64,000 nt of DNA from Deinococcus ficus. GTDB taxonomy: Bacteria > Deinococcota > Deinococci > Deinococcales > Deinococcaceae. Below, piece after piece: positions 10,551 through 18,181 of this stretch. Every line of letters starts with the position of its first letter. The first letter of the stretch is position 1. The stretch is taken from the NCBI RefSeq assembly GCF_003444775.1, contig NZ_CP021081.1, positions 1,352,001-1,416,000 of the forward strand, given 5' to 3'. Both the position numbers and the translations under genes were made by a program. The notes under the pieces were generated by a model. That model searched no databases, was not told the origin of the DNA, and saw nothing but the letters and a program-made list of their open reading frames with translations.

Positions 10551-11303
10551 GTGCCGGGTCCCGAAGTGCTGCTGTACGGTCTGCCGCTGGCCTTCCTGGC
10601 CGGCTTCATCGATGCGGTCGCGGGGGGCGGCGGGACGATCACGCTGCCCACCCTGTTCTTCATGGGCCTGAGCCCGGCGCAGGTGGTCGCCACGAACAAG
10701 CTGCTGGCGATCTTCGGGTCGGGCAGCGCCACGTACCAGTTCTGGCGCAAGGGGAACGTGGAGCGCGCCCTGGTGCTGCGCCTGATTCCGCTGGCGCTGG
10801 CCGGCGCGGCCCTGGGCGCGTACCTGGTGCATTTCGTGGACCCGGACAGTTTCCGCACGCTGGTGGGCGTGGTGATCCTGCTGGTGGGCGCGCTGGTGCT
10901 GGTGAACAAGCGCTTCGGCACCGAGGACCGCTATCCGGGCCTGACCGCCCGCACCCTGGCGCTGACCCTGCCGGGCGCGTTCGTGATCGGCATGTACGAC
11001 GGCTTCCTCGGGCCGGGCACCGGGACGTTTGCGATGTTCATGTTCGCGCTGGCGGGCTTCAATCTGGTGAAGTCCGGCGGGAACGCCCGTACGCTGAACT
11101 TCGCCACGAACCTGGGCGCGTTCCTGTTCTTCCTGATCGGTGGGCAGATGGTGTGGTGGCTGGGCCTGCCGATGGGCGCCGCGAACGCGCTGGGCGCCAC
11201 GCTGGGCGCGCGGATGGCGATGCTGCGCGGCAGCGGGTTCGTGAAGGCGGTGTACGCGGTGATCGTGCTGCTGGTGGCCATGCGCCTGTTCTTCGTCCGC
11301 TGA
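10551..11303 (+). CDS. TauE/SafE-family sulfite/sulfonate-type permease
   Basis: A 250-residue membrane protein with about eight hydrophobic helices. Family features are the N-terminal [22 protein letters not shown] and the repeat-like internal [15 protein letters not shown], which are the two pseudo-repeated gly-rich motifs of TauE/SafE (DUF81) permeases. The family exports or imports small anions such as sulfite, sulfoacetate or other organosulfur compounds; the substrate here is unknown. The GTG start is supported by a -10 box 7 nt upstream. A strong bidirectional hairpin terminator follows. Confidence 0.88.
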   Translation: MPGPEVLLYGLPLAFLAGFIDAVAGGGGTITLPTLFFMGLSPAQVVATNKLLAIFGSGSATYQFWRKGNVERALVLRLIPLALAGAALGAYLVHFVDPDSFRTLVGVVILLVGALVLVNKRFGTEDRYPGLTARTLALTLPGAFVIGMYDGFLGPGTGTFAMFMFALAGFNLVKSGGNARTLNFATNLGAFLFFLIGGQMVWWLGLPMGAANALGATLGARMAMLRGSGFVKAVYAVIVLLVAMRLFFVR

Positions 11304-11311
11304 GGTCAGGG

Positions 11312-11344
11312 AGCGGGGCCGGGCGCGTCATGCCCGGCCCCGCT
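11312..11344. terminator. Bidirectional hairpin between TauE/SafE gene and hcp
   Basis: The 13-bp perfect stem AGCGGGGCCGGGC (11312-11324) pairs with 11332-11344 across a 7-nt loop. It lies between convergent genes; there is no clear T-run. Confidence 0.7.
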
Positions 11345-11354
11345 GCTCTGCCCC

Positions 11355-13019
11355 TCAGGCCAGGAAGGCCCGCATGTCCTCCTGCACGGTGCCGATCCCG
11401 GCAATCCCGAAGTTCTCCATGAGCACCTTCGCCACATTCGGGGACAGGAACGCCGGCAGGGTCGGGCCGAGGTGGATGTTCTTCACGCCCAGGTGCAGCA
11501 GCGCCAGCAGGACGATCACGGCCTTCTGCTCGTACCACGCGATGTTGTACGCGATGGGCAGGTCGTTGATGTCGTCCAGCCCGAACGCCTCCTTGAGTTT
11601 CAGGGCGATCACGGCCAGCGAGTACGAGTCGTTGCACTGCCCGGCGTCCAGCACGCGCGGAATGCCGGCGACGGTGCCCAGGTCCAGCTTGTTGTAGCGG
11701 TATTTCGCGCAGCCGGCCGTGAGGATCACGGTGTCCTGCGGGAGTTCCTGCGCGAAGTCGGCGTAGTAGCTGCGGCTCTTGAAGCGGCCGTCGCAGCCGG
11801 CCATCACGAAGAACTTGCGGATCTGCCCGGTTTTCACGGCGTCGACGACCTGATCGGCCAGCGCGAGCACCTGATCGTGCGCGAAGCCGCCCAGGATCTC
11901 CCCCTCCTCCAGCGGGGTGGGCGCGGGGCAGCTGCGGGCCTGGGCGATCAGCGCACTGAAGTCCTTCTCGCCGCCCGGCAGGCGGTCCGGGATGTGCGTG
12001 GCGCCGGGGTACCCGGAGGCGCCGGTGGTGTACATGCGGTCCAGGTAGGTGTTCCCGGCCTTGAGCGGCACGATGCAGTTCGTGGTGAACAGCACGGGCC
12101 CGCCGAACGCCTGAAAGTGCGCGTTCTGCTCCCACCACGCGCCGCCGTAGTTCCCGGCGAAGTGGGCGTACTTCTTGAAGGCGGGGTAGTAGTGGGCGGG
12201 CAGCATCTCGCCGTGGGTGTACACGTCCACGCCGGTGCCCTCGGTCTGCCGCAGCAGGTCCTCCAGGTCCCGCAGGTCGTGCCCGGTGACCAGGATGCCG
12301 GGGTTGCCGCGCACGCCGATGTTCACGCGGGTCGCCTCGGGCTTGCCGTAGGTGCCGGTGTTCGCGCGGTCCAGCAGGGCCAGGGCCTTCACGCCGTACT
12401 CGCCGGTCTTCAGGGTCAGGGTGATCAGGTCGGGCACACTGTGGGGCTCGGTGGTGGCCGCCAGGGCTTCTTCCACGAACGCCTCGATGGCCTCGTCGGT
12501 GTGACCCAGGTTCCAGGCGTGGTCGTAGTACGCGGCGAGCCCCTTGAGCCCGAACAGGATCAGGGAGTGCAGCGAGCGGACGTCCTCGTCGGCAGTCATC
12601 AGGAAGCCGGCGCGGGGCGCGAAGGCCAGCACGTCCTCCCGGCTGTCCACGAGGAAGGTGGCGCTGCCGTGCGGAAGGGTGCGGCCCAGCTGGGCCTGCA
12701 GGGCGCCGCGCAGCCGCAGGCCCTCCTGGACGCGGCGCAGGATGACGTCCTCGTCGAAGTTGGCGTTGGTGATCGTGGCGAACAGCGACTGCGTGAGGTA
12801 CAGGCCCACGGCAGGGTCCACGGGGAGCCGTTCGGCGCGCAGGGCCCGGGCGTACAGCGCCACGCCCTTGCAGGCGTGCAGCAGGACGTCCATGGCGCTG
12901 GAGAGTTCGTCGGTCTTGCCGCACACGCCAACCAGGGTGCAGGCGACGCCCTTGCTGGCCTCCTGACACTGGTTGCAGTACATGGGGGTGGGGGCGGGGA
13001 TGGTGGGGTTCAGGGTCAT
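11355..13019 (-). CDS. hcp: Hydroxylamine reductase (hybrid-cluster protein)
   Basis: An iron-sulfur/oxo enzyme of nitrosative-stress defence, active as a hydroxylamine reductase or, in other bacteria, an NO reductase. The 554-residue product has the N-terminal cluster cysteines C15, C18, C27 and C33 (MYCNQCQE, then [11 protein letters not shown]). Typical hybrid-cluster segments follow: [44 protein letters not shown] and [16 protein letters not shown]. An in-frame extension exists upstream, but ATG 13019 is chosen because it has AGGAGG just before it and begins immediately ahead of the cysteine cluster. Upstream lies an inverted repeat that could be an operator. Confidence 0.95.
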   Translation of the reverse strand: MTLNPTIPAPTPMYCNQCQEASKGVACTLVGVCGKTDELSSAMDVLLHACKGVALYARALRAERLPVDPAVGLYLTQSLFATITNANFDEDVILRRVQEGLRLRGALQAQLGRTLPHGSATFLVDSREDVLAFAPRAGFLMTADEDVRSLHSLILFGLKGLAAYYDHAWNLGHTDEAIEAFVEEALAATTEPHSVPDLITLTLKTGEYGVKALALLDRANTGTYGKPEATRVNIGVRGNPGILVTGHDLRDLEDLLRQTEGTGVDVYTHGEMLPAHYYPAFKKYAHFAGNYGGAWWEQNAHFQAFGGPVLFTTNCIVPLKAGNTYLDRMYTTGASGYPGATHIPDRLPGGEKDFSALIAQARSCPAPTPLEEGEILGGFAHDQVLALADQVVDAVKTGQIRKFFVMAGCDGRFKSRSYYADFAQELPQDTVILTAGCAKYRYNKLDLGTVAGIPRVLDAGQCNDSYSLAVIALKLKEAFGLDDINDLPIAYNIAWYEQKAVIVLLALLHLGVKNIHLGPTLPAFLSPNVAKVLMENFGIAGIGTVQEDMRAFLA

Positions 13020-13045
13020 GCGCGGGCCTCCTGGGATGCCCCCGG

Positions 13046-13063
13046 CCGGTTCCGTGAAACCGG
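13046..13063. promoter_or_regulatory. Inverted repeat in the hcp upstream region
   Basis: CCGGTT and AACCGG arms are separated by 6 nt, 27-44 nt before the hcp ATG. It could be an operator or a 5'-UTR hairpin; no known regulator site is recognised. Confidence 0.35.
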
Positions 13064-13209
13064 ATGCGAGGGTCCACTTTCTGTCCGCGGGGAGGCTATC
13101 CCGGCCCGCCCGCGTGTGGAAGGGCAAGTATCCCGGCCCGGGCCACCGCCCGCCCCGGACTGTAAGCCCGGCGCCACGCCCCACCCCGCCCGCACGGCAG
13201 ACTGCCCCC

Positions 13210-13779
13210 ATGACCACCCCAGACCCACAGACCCCCCAGGCCGGCCGGACCGAACAGGCGATCCTCGCCGGAGGCTGCTTCTGGTGCACCGAGGCCGTCA
13301 TGCAGGACGTGCGCGGCGTCCTGAAGGTCGAGAGCGGCTACATCGGCGGGCACACCCCCACCCCCGACTACCGCAGCGTGTGCAGCGGCCAGACCGGGCA
13401 CGCCGAGGCCGTGCGCGTCACCTTCGACCCCGCCCAGGTCAGCTACGAGGACCTGCTCGGCCTGTTCTTCGCCACGCACGACCCCACCACCCTCAACCGC
13501 CAGGGCGCCGACGTCGGCACCCAGTACCGCAGCGCCCTGTTCCCCCTCACGCCCGAACAGGACGCCGCCGCCCGCCGCATGATCGCCGACCTCACCGCGC
13601 AGGACACCTTCGGGCGGCCCATCGTGACAGGCATCGAACCGGCCGCGACCTTCCACGTCGCCGAGGCCTACCACCAGAACTACTACGCGAACAACCCGAA
13701 CCAGGGCTACTGCATGGCCGTCATCGCTCCCAAGGTCGCCAAGCTGCGCGCCCACTACGCCGACAAACTCCGCCGCTAA
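13210..13779 (+). CDS. msrA: Peptide-methionine (S)-S-oxide reductase
   Basis: Reduces methionine S-sulfoxide in proteins, an oxidative-damage repair function. The protein has 189 residues, the usual MsrA length. The catalytic GCFWCTE motif (residues about 22-28), [21 protein letters not shown] and [15 protein letters not shown] are all present. A C-terminal Cys in NQGYCMAVI probably acts as a resolving cysteine. ATG 13210 lies 6 nt after CAGACT, a slightly off-consensus -10 box, so it may be leaderless. It is divergent from hcp with about 190 nt between them and is followed by a terminator. Confidence 0.96.
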   Translation: MTTPDPQTPQAGRTEQAILAGGCFWCTEAVMQDVRGVLKVESGYIGGHTPTPDYRSVCSGQTGHAEAVRVTFDPAQVSYEDLLGLFFATHDPTTLNRQGADVGTQYRSALFPLTPEQDAAARRMIADLTAQDTFGRPIVTGIEPAATFHVAEAYHQNYYANNPNQGYCMAVIAPKVAKLRAHYADKLRR

Positions 13780-13797
13780 GGCCACTCACAGCAGGAC

Positions 13798-13822
13798 AGG
13801 GCCGGGGCAATGCCCCGGCCCT
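13798..13822. terminator. Hairpin after msrA
   Basis: AGGGCCGGGGC (13798-13808), 3-nt loop, perfect complement to 13822. It lies between convergent msrA and the DUF808 gene. Confidence 0.7.
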
Positions 13823-13851
13823 CCCGTCATTCCGGATTCGGTGCTCCGGGC

Positions 13852-14802
13852 TCAGTGCGCGGCGGCCGCGTGCTTCTTCGGCAGGAAGCGCAGCACGGTG
13901 GTGATCACCGAACCCACGAACCACCCGAACAGCAGCGAGCCCAGCGTTTCCACCAGCCACTTCACGAGCCCCGGCGCGACCGGCGTGGCCTCCTCGGCGG
14001 CGTGCTCCCAGTCGTGCAGGATGTGCACCGGCTCGTGCCAGCCCAGCGTGTCCAGGCCCACCAGCAGGATGTGGCCGCCCACCCACAGCATCGCGGCCGT
14101 GCCCACCACGGACAGCACGGACAGCACCTTCGGCATGCCCTTCACGAGCGCGCGGCCCAGGGCCTGCCCACTACCGGTGCGGGCGTTCGCCAGTTTCAGG
14201 CCCAGGTCGTCCATTTTCACGATCAGGGCCACCACGCCGTACACCAGCGCCGTGATCATGATCGCCACCACGACCAGGATCGCCAGGCGCGACCCGAACG
14301 GTTCACCGGCGACCTCCGCCAGGGACAGCGCCATGATCTCGGCCGACAGGATAAAGTCAGTGCGGATCGCCCCGGACACCATCAGCTTCTCGTGCTCGGG
14401 TGAGCCGATCGCCGCGGCCGACTCACTGTCGTCGCCGTGATGCTCGCCGGTCAGCGCCTCGTGGATCTTCTCGGCGCCCTCGAAGCACAGGTACGCGCCA
14501 CCCACCATCAGCAGCGGCGTCAGCGCCCACGGGAGGAACTGGCTGAGCAGCATGGCGGCCGGCAGGATGAACACCAGTTTGTTCCGCAGCGACCCCAGCG
14601 CGATCTTCTTGATGATCGGCAGCTCGCGGTCCGGCGTGAACCCCTGCACGTACTGCGGGGTCACGGCCGTGTCGTCCACGACCACCCCGATCGCCTTCAC
14701 GCCGGCCTTCCCAGCCGCCGCACCGATATCGTCGATGGACGCCGCCGCCAGCCGCGCGATCACGGCCACGTCGTCCAGCAGGGCCACCAGCCCGCCACTC
14801 AC
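13852..14802 (-). CDS. DUF808 (YedI-like) inner membrane protein
   Basis: A 316-residue membrane protein of unknown function. Family hallmarks are the N-terminal GGLVALLDDVAVIARLAAASIDDIGAAAGKAG, then GVVVDDTAVTPQYVQGF, RELPIIKKIALGSLRNKLVFILPAAMLL and GGAYLCFEGAEKIHE. A Lys/His-rich C-terminus follows the last helix. About seven hydrophobic helices are visible. GTG 14802 has GGAGG upstream. It is convergent with msrA. Confidence 0.88.
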   Translation of the reverse strand: MSGGLVALLDDVAVIARLAAASIDDIGAAAGKAGVKAIGVVVDDTAVTPQYVQGFTPDRELPIIKKIALGSLRNKLVFILPAAMLLSQFLPWALTPLLMVGGAYLCFEGAEKIHEALTGEHHGDDSESAAAIGSPEHEKLMVSGAIRTDFILSAEIMALSLAEVAGEPFGSRLAILVVVAIMITALVYGVVALIVKMDDLGLKLANARTGSGQALGRALVKGMPKVLSVLSVVGTAAMLWVGGHILLVGLDTLGWHEPVHILHDWEHAAEEATPVAPGLVKWLVETLGSLLFGWFVGSVITTVLRFLPKKHAAAAH

Positions 14803-14940
14803 GCCAGGCCTCCCCGCGGGGCACTTCTCTTCTCATGTCCGGACAGATTCACCCGCCCAGGGTAGCAACCGGGAGCGGACCCGGCAGCCACACGTCCTTC
14901 ATGCCGCGCGCGTGGGCGGACCCGGCCGCGGGGCGTCCGG

Positions 14941-14946
14941 TATGCT
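14941..14946 (+). promoter_or_regulatory. -10 box, leaderless start
   Basis: TATGCT ends 7 nt before GTG 14954. Confidence 0.55.
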
Positions 14947-14953
14947 GTCGGGC

Positions 14954-15382
14954 GTGAGCAGTGAACGGCAGGCGACCGGCGACCCCCCGCACGACGACGC
15001 GACCCCAGCGGCCGGCCGCGCCGCCGTGCGCCTCCTGCAGGGGTACGTGTGGCACCCCCGGGACGCGGAGATGGACCTCGACACCTTCCTCCCGCGGGAA
15101 GTGGATCTCCCCGCCCACTCGGGCACCACCGAGACGGACCCGGAGCCCGCGCGGGTGCTGTGGGACGAGGTGACGCCTCCCTTCGCCTTCTTCGAGAACG
15201 GCGAACCCACCGCCAGTCAGGCCTTCTACCAGTTCACGGTGCTGCGCGTGTATGAGGTCCGCCCCGGCAACGACGCCCTGCACGCCGACGCCCAGGAGGT
15301 CAGTGAACTGCTGGGGCCGCTGCTGGAGGCCACGCCGCAGGGGGTGGGCTGGCAGGTCTGGGAGGACCTGCGCGACCTGTGA
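14954..15382 (+). CDS. Hypothetical acidic protein
   Basis: A 142-residue soluble, acidic protein with no recognised motif. Features are a polar, probably disordered first 25 residues, then GYVWHPRDAEMDLDTFLPREVDLP, an aromatic centre (PPFAFFENGEPTASQAFYQFTVLRVYEV) and a C-terminus WQVWEDLRDL. GTG 14954 is preferred over an in-frame ATG at 14942 because that ATG lies inside the TATGCT -10 box. Its last codons overlap the next small gene by 4 nt (GTGA), so the two are translationally coupled. Confidence 0.65.
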   Translation: MSSERQATGDPPHDDATPAAGRAAVRLLQGYVWHPRDAEMDLDTFLPREVDLPAHSGTTETDPEPARVLWDEVTPPFAFFENGEPTASQAFYQFTVLRVYEVRPGNDALHADAQEVSELLGPLLEATPQGVGWQVWEDLRDL

Positions 15383-15600
15383 CCGCCTCCGGCCTGGACT
15401 GGCTGGACCTGCGCGTGGCGGACGATCCGCACCCGCGGCGGTTCAGCAGTGAGGCGTCACTGCGCGCCTACCTCCTGAAAGTCGAGCGGCTCTCCCCGGA
15501 CGCCGTGATGGACCTGCTCGCACACGGGGAGCTGTCCCCGCCGGCGGTGCGCCGCGAGTACCGCGTGGACCGGCTCGCGCCGGCCCCCCGCACCCCCTGA
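15379..15600 (+). CDS. Small hypothetical protein, coupled to the upstream gene
   Basis: A 73-residue protein whose GTG start overlaps the preceding stop codon as GTGA. Segments such as FSSEASLRAYLLKVERLSPDAVMDLLAHGELSPPAVRREYRVD suggest a small helical domain. No family is recognised. The overlap, codon bias and position support a real gene in a two-gene operon. Confidence 0.6.
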   Translation: MTASGLDWLDLRVADDPHPRRFSSEASLRAYLLKVERLSPDAVMDLLAHGELSPPAVRREYRVDRLAPAPRTP

Positions 15601-15603
15601 CCG

Positions 15604-16443
15604 TCAGGCGTCCAGCGTGTCCAGGCCCTCCAGGCCTTCAAACAGGCCGCGCAGCGGGAACGCGGGCAGCGCCGTGCGGGTGCCGCCCAGGCTGAAGTGC
15701 TCGACGCCCAGCATCTGCGTCTCCATGGCCTGCCGCTCCTTGGCGCTCATGCGGCCCATCAGGCTCTGCTCGCCCATCTGCGTGCCGTGCGCCGCCAGGG
15801 CCGCCTTCTTGTTGCCGGCGTAGGCCCGCACGTCCATGCGCACGGCCACCGTGCCGTCACTCACCCCGTACAGCTGCGGGTCCAGATTCTGGCCCATGCG
15901 CGACAGGCCCTGCGCGGCCGCGGCGGTCAGGGCCGTGTAGTACAGGCGCTGCGGCCCGCCGCCCGGCAGGTGCCCGGAGCTGAAGTAGGCCGCGGTGGCC
16001 GCCCGGTGAATCTGAAGGTGGTCGATGTGGCCGTACGCGCCGTGCGGATCGAAGGTCACCAGCACGTCCGGCTCCAGCTGCGCGATCACGTCCCGCACCC
16101 GGGCCTCCACGTCCAGCACGCTGGCGTTCATCAGGGCGCGCGGGTCGTCGTGCCGGGTGCGCTCGAAGCGGCCCGAGTCGTGGAACCCCAGGAACACCGG
16201 TTCCTCGATCTCCAGGGCGCGGCAGGCGTCCCGGAGTTCCTGCTCGCGCTGGGCGCCCAGGTCGTCCACGGTCATGCCGGGCACCGTGATCTTCCCGGCC
16301 TCGCCGCGCGTGGCGCAGGCCACGACCACCCGCACGCCCCGGCGGGCGTAGTGCGTGAGCGTGCCGCCCACCGAGAAGGCCTCGTCGTCCGGGTGGGCGA
16401 ACACGGCGAGCAGCGTGGGGGGGCGGGTCCGGGCGTCGGTCAT
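15604..16443 (-). CDS. PIG-L family deacetylase, possible BshB-type
   Basis: A zinc-dependent N-deacetylase of the LmbE/PIG-L family, 279 residues. The N-terminal AVFAHPDDEAFSVGGTL carries the HPDD metal/catalytic motif. HGAYGHIDHLQIHRA supplies the C-terminal HxDH-type metal ligand, and CATRGEAGK is also typical. Since bshA is present at 29.7-30.8 kb, a role in bacillithiol synthesis (deacetylation of GlcNAc-malate) or as the bacillithiol-conjugate amidase is plausible but unproven; other LmbE substrates are possible. ATG 16443 is 6 nt after TAAACT on the minus strand. Confidence 0.88.
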   Translation of the reverse strand: MTDARTRPPTLLAVFAHPDDEAFSVGGTLTHYARRGVRVVVACATRGEAGKITVPGMTVDDLGAQREQELRDACRALEIEEPVFLGFHDSGRFERTRHDDPRALMNASVLDVEARVRDVIAQLEPDVLVTFDPHGAYGHIDHLQIHRAATAAYFSSGHLPGGGPQRLYYTALTAAAAQGLSRMGQNLDPQLYGVSDGTVAVRMDVRAYAGNKKAALAAHGTQMGEQSLMGRMSAKERQAMETQMLGVEHFSLGGTRTALPAFPLRGLFEGLEGLDTLDA

Positions 16444-16449
16444 CCCGGG

Positions 16450-16455
16450 AGTTTA
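16450..16455 (-). promoter_or_regulatory. -10 box of the PIG-L gene
   Basis: TAAACT (minus strand) ends 6 nt before ATG 16443. It overlaps the TAA stop (16453-16455) of the preceding small gene. Confidence 0.55.
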
Positions 16456-16689
16456 CCCGTCAGTGCCCGCCGCGCCCGCTTCCTGCGCCTCCAGTCTCAG
16501 GCCGCGGGTGTGAAAGTCCCACAGGGCGTCCGGCCAGGTCTGGTAGATCAGGCGGCGGTTCACGGCGTCGGCGGCCTCCAGCGCGGCGCCCAGGTGGCGG
16601 TAGAAGCGGCTGCCCTGTTCCTGCATGGCCCGCGCGGTCCAGTACGGTTCGGAGGCGAGGAGGGTGGCGAGGCGCTCGTCGGCGGTCAT
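16453..16689 (-). CDS. Small hypothetical protein
   Basis: A 78-residue protein (starts MTADERLATLLASEPYWTARAM). It looks wholly helical, with conserved-looking aromatic residues (YQTWPDALWDFHTRGLRL). No family is recognised. A longer frame from 16698 exists, but TATCGT at 16697-16702 (minus strand) lies 7 nt before ATG 16689, so the shorter start is chosen. It is directly upstream of the PIG-L gene on the same strand. Confidence 0.6.
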   Translation of the reverse strand: MTADERLATLLASEPYWTARAMQEQGSRFYRHLGAALEAADAVNRRLIYQTWPDALWDFHTRGLRLEAQEAGAAGTDG

Positions 16690-16729
16690 GCCGTCCACGA
16701 TACCCGCCGGTCCGGCGCTGGCCCTCTGC

Positions 16730-16735
16730 TACGCT
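16730..16735 (+). promoter_or_regulatory. -10 box ahead of a mini-ORF and parA-like gene
   Basis: TACGCT ends 6 nt before ATG 16742 (14-residue mini-ORF) and 38 nt before the ParA start at 16774. Confidence 0.55.
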
Positions 16736-16741
16736 CCGCGC

Positions 16742-16786
16742 ATGAGTGCCGAGACCCGCGGGGAGCGCCTGCCATGCCGACCGTGA
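16742..16786 (+). CDS. Leaderless mini-ORF overlapping the ParA start (MSAETRGERLPCRP)
   Basis: A 14-residue ORF starting 6 nt after a -10 box, out of frame with parA and ending inside it. The parA ATG (16774) lies within this ORF, and GGGGAG (16760-16765) before that ATG is a good Shine-Dalgarno. It may be a translated leader or only a 5' UTR that happens to begin with ATG. Confidence 0.3.
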   Translation: MSAETRGERLPCRP

Positions 16787-17397
16787 TCGCCGTGACCTCC
16801 GAGAAGGGTGGCGTGGGCAAGAGCACCCTGGCGGTGCACCTCACGGCCGCGTTCGCCGGGCGCGGCCTGAACGCCGCCCTGATCGACGAGGACGGCCGGG
16901 TCGGCAGCAGCCGCCGCTGGGCGCAGCGTGCGGAACAGGTCGGCCAGCCGCTGCCCTTCCCGGTGTACGAACCGGACGACGTGAAACCGAGGAAACTGGC
17001 GGACCTGGACGTGCTCGTCATCGACACCGAGGGACGCCCGAAACGCCGGGATCAGCGCGCGCTGGCCGGCCGCGCCGACCTGATCCTGGTGCCCAGCGGC
17101 CCCAGCCCCCTGGAACTGGAGGCCACGCTGGACCTCGTGGACTACCTGCACGAGCACGGCAGCGGGCGCGGCGCGTGCCGAGTGGTGCTGACGCGCGTTC
17201 CTGCGGTCGGCCAGGGGGGCGAGGCCGCCCGCGAGGACCTGCGGGACGGCGGGGTGACCGTGTGCAACACCCTGATCCGGCAGTACGCGGCGTACACCCG
17301 CGCGGCCGAGCAGGGTGGCCTCGTGCGCGACCTGCCGGACCCGCGCGCCCAGGCGGCCTGGGGGGACGTGCTCGCCCTGTCCCGGGAGCTGCAGTGA
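16774..17397 (+). CDS. ParA/MinD-type P-loop ATPase
   Basis: A 207-residue Walker-type ATPase of the ParA family (DNA or cargo partitioning). The deviant Walker A KGGVGKST with the signature lysine sits at residues 11-18. The D-containing switch LVIDTEGRP matches Walker A' / B, and LILVPSGPSPLELEATLDLVDYL is a typical ParA segment. It lacks an N-terminal helix-turn-helix, as in small ParA proteins. It is followed 21 nt later by a small ribbon-helix-helix-like gene, an arrangement resembling plasmid ParA plus RHH centromere-binding partner. The neighbouring tRNA-modification gene argues for a chromosomal accessory copy. Confidence 0.88.
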   Translation: MPTVIAVTSEKGGVGKSTLAVHLTAAFAGRGLNAALIDEDGRVGSSRRWAQRAEQVGQPLPFPVYEPDDVKPRKLADLDVLVIDTEGRPKRRDQRALAGRADLILVPSGPSPLELEATLDLVDYLHEHGSGRGACRVVLTRVPAVGQGGEAAREDLRDGGVTVCNTLIRQYAAYTRAAEQGGLVRDLPDPRAQAAWGDVLALSRELQ

Positions 17398-17418
17398 CCC
17401 CCCCCGGAGGCCGCTGAG

Positions 17419-17646
17419 ATGGCCCGCTTCGACTACCTGGAAGGCAAGAAGCGCCGCAGGGACGCCGGGCCGGGCGCCGACGAGAAGCTGGAGGCCGTGT
17501 ACCTGCGCCGCGAGACGGTCCGGGCGGTGTGGCGCCAGCTGCGGCGGGACAGGGCCGCGCCGGGCGGTGGGCGGCCCGAGGAGAGCGTGAGTGAACTCGT
17601 GGAGGACCTGCTGGTCCGCTGGCTGCGGGAAAGGGAGCGGGACTGA
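17419..17646 (+). CDS. Small ribbon-helix-helix-like protein, likely ParA partner
   Basis: A 75-residue basic protein. The middle has a strand-like LEAVYLRRETVRAVWRQLRR and the end SVSELVEDLLVRWLRER, the strand-helix-helix pattern of small RHH DNA-binding proteins. The N-terminus (ARFDYLEGKKRRRDAG) is basic and probably flexible. Its position directly behind parA with a GGAGG Shine-Dalgarno suggests it is the site-specific DNA-binding partner (ParG or omega-like). The fold is inferred from pattern only. Confidence 0.6.
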   Translation: MARFDYLEGKKRRRDAGPGADEKLEAVYLRRETVRAVWRQLRRDRAAPGGGRPEESVSELVEDLLVRWLRERERD

Positions 17647-17647
17647 C

Positions 17648-18181
17648 GTGCGCGCGGAAGCGTCCGCAGGCGTGCAGCGCGCGGGCCGCTGGGTGGGCGC
17701 CCTGGTGGCGCTGCTGCTGGCCGGTCCGTCCCTGCTGGCCCCGGCGGATTTCCACGCGCTGGACCACGTGAACCTGATCTTTCACGAGGCCGGGCACATG
17801 CTGCTGATGCCCCTGGGCGAGACGGTGATGCTGCTGGGCGGCAGCCTGATGCAGCTGCTGGTGCCGCTGGCCTGCGGGGCCGCCTTCCTGACCCGCGGGG
17901 ACCGCTACGCCGCCGGCCTGATGGGCGTGTGGGCCGGGCAGAGCCTGGCGAACGTGAGCGCTTATGTGGCCGATGCCCGGGACCGTGCCCTGCCGCTGAT
18001 CACCGGCGACCCGGACACGCACGACTGGTGGCAGCTGCTGGGCGGGTGGGGGGCGCTGGACGCCGCGCCGGGCCTGGGTCGGCTGCTGCTGGCGCTGGCG
18101 TTTGCCCTGGTGGTGGGGGCGGTGCTGCTGGCCCTGTGGGGCGACCTCAGCGAGCCGGTGGGGGAGGGGAGGGGCACGTGA
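17648..18181 (+). CDS. HEAGH-motif membrane protein (M50-like)
   Basis: A 177-residue membrane protein with four to five hydrophobic segments. A zinc-metallopeptidase-type HEAGH motif (residues 46-50) lies at the start of a helix (IFHEAGHMLLMPLGETV). GGSLMQLLVPL and the conserved-looking DTHDWWQLLGGWG further down could supply a third ligand (Asp), resembling M50B-like intramembrane proteins. Protease activity is not demonstrated. GTG 17648 starts 1 nt after the previous stop, and its own stop overlaps gluQ (GTGA), so it belongs to the operon. Confidence 0.6.
   Translation: MRAEASAGVQRAGRWVGALVALLLAGPSLLAPADFHALDHVNLIFHEAGHMLLMPLGETVMLLGGSLMQLLVPLACGAAFLTRGDRYAAGLMGVWAGQSLANVSAYVADARDRALPLITGDPDTHDWWQLLGGWGALDAAPGLGRLLLALAFALVVGAVLLALWGDLSEPVGEGRGT

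Noticed and set aside
11059..13077. A 672-residue minus-strand frame overlapping hcp
   Set aside because: Arg/Pro/Gly-rich frame-shadow composition; hcp in another frame has all cluster cysteines.
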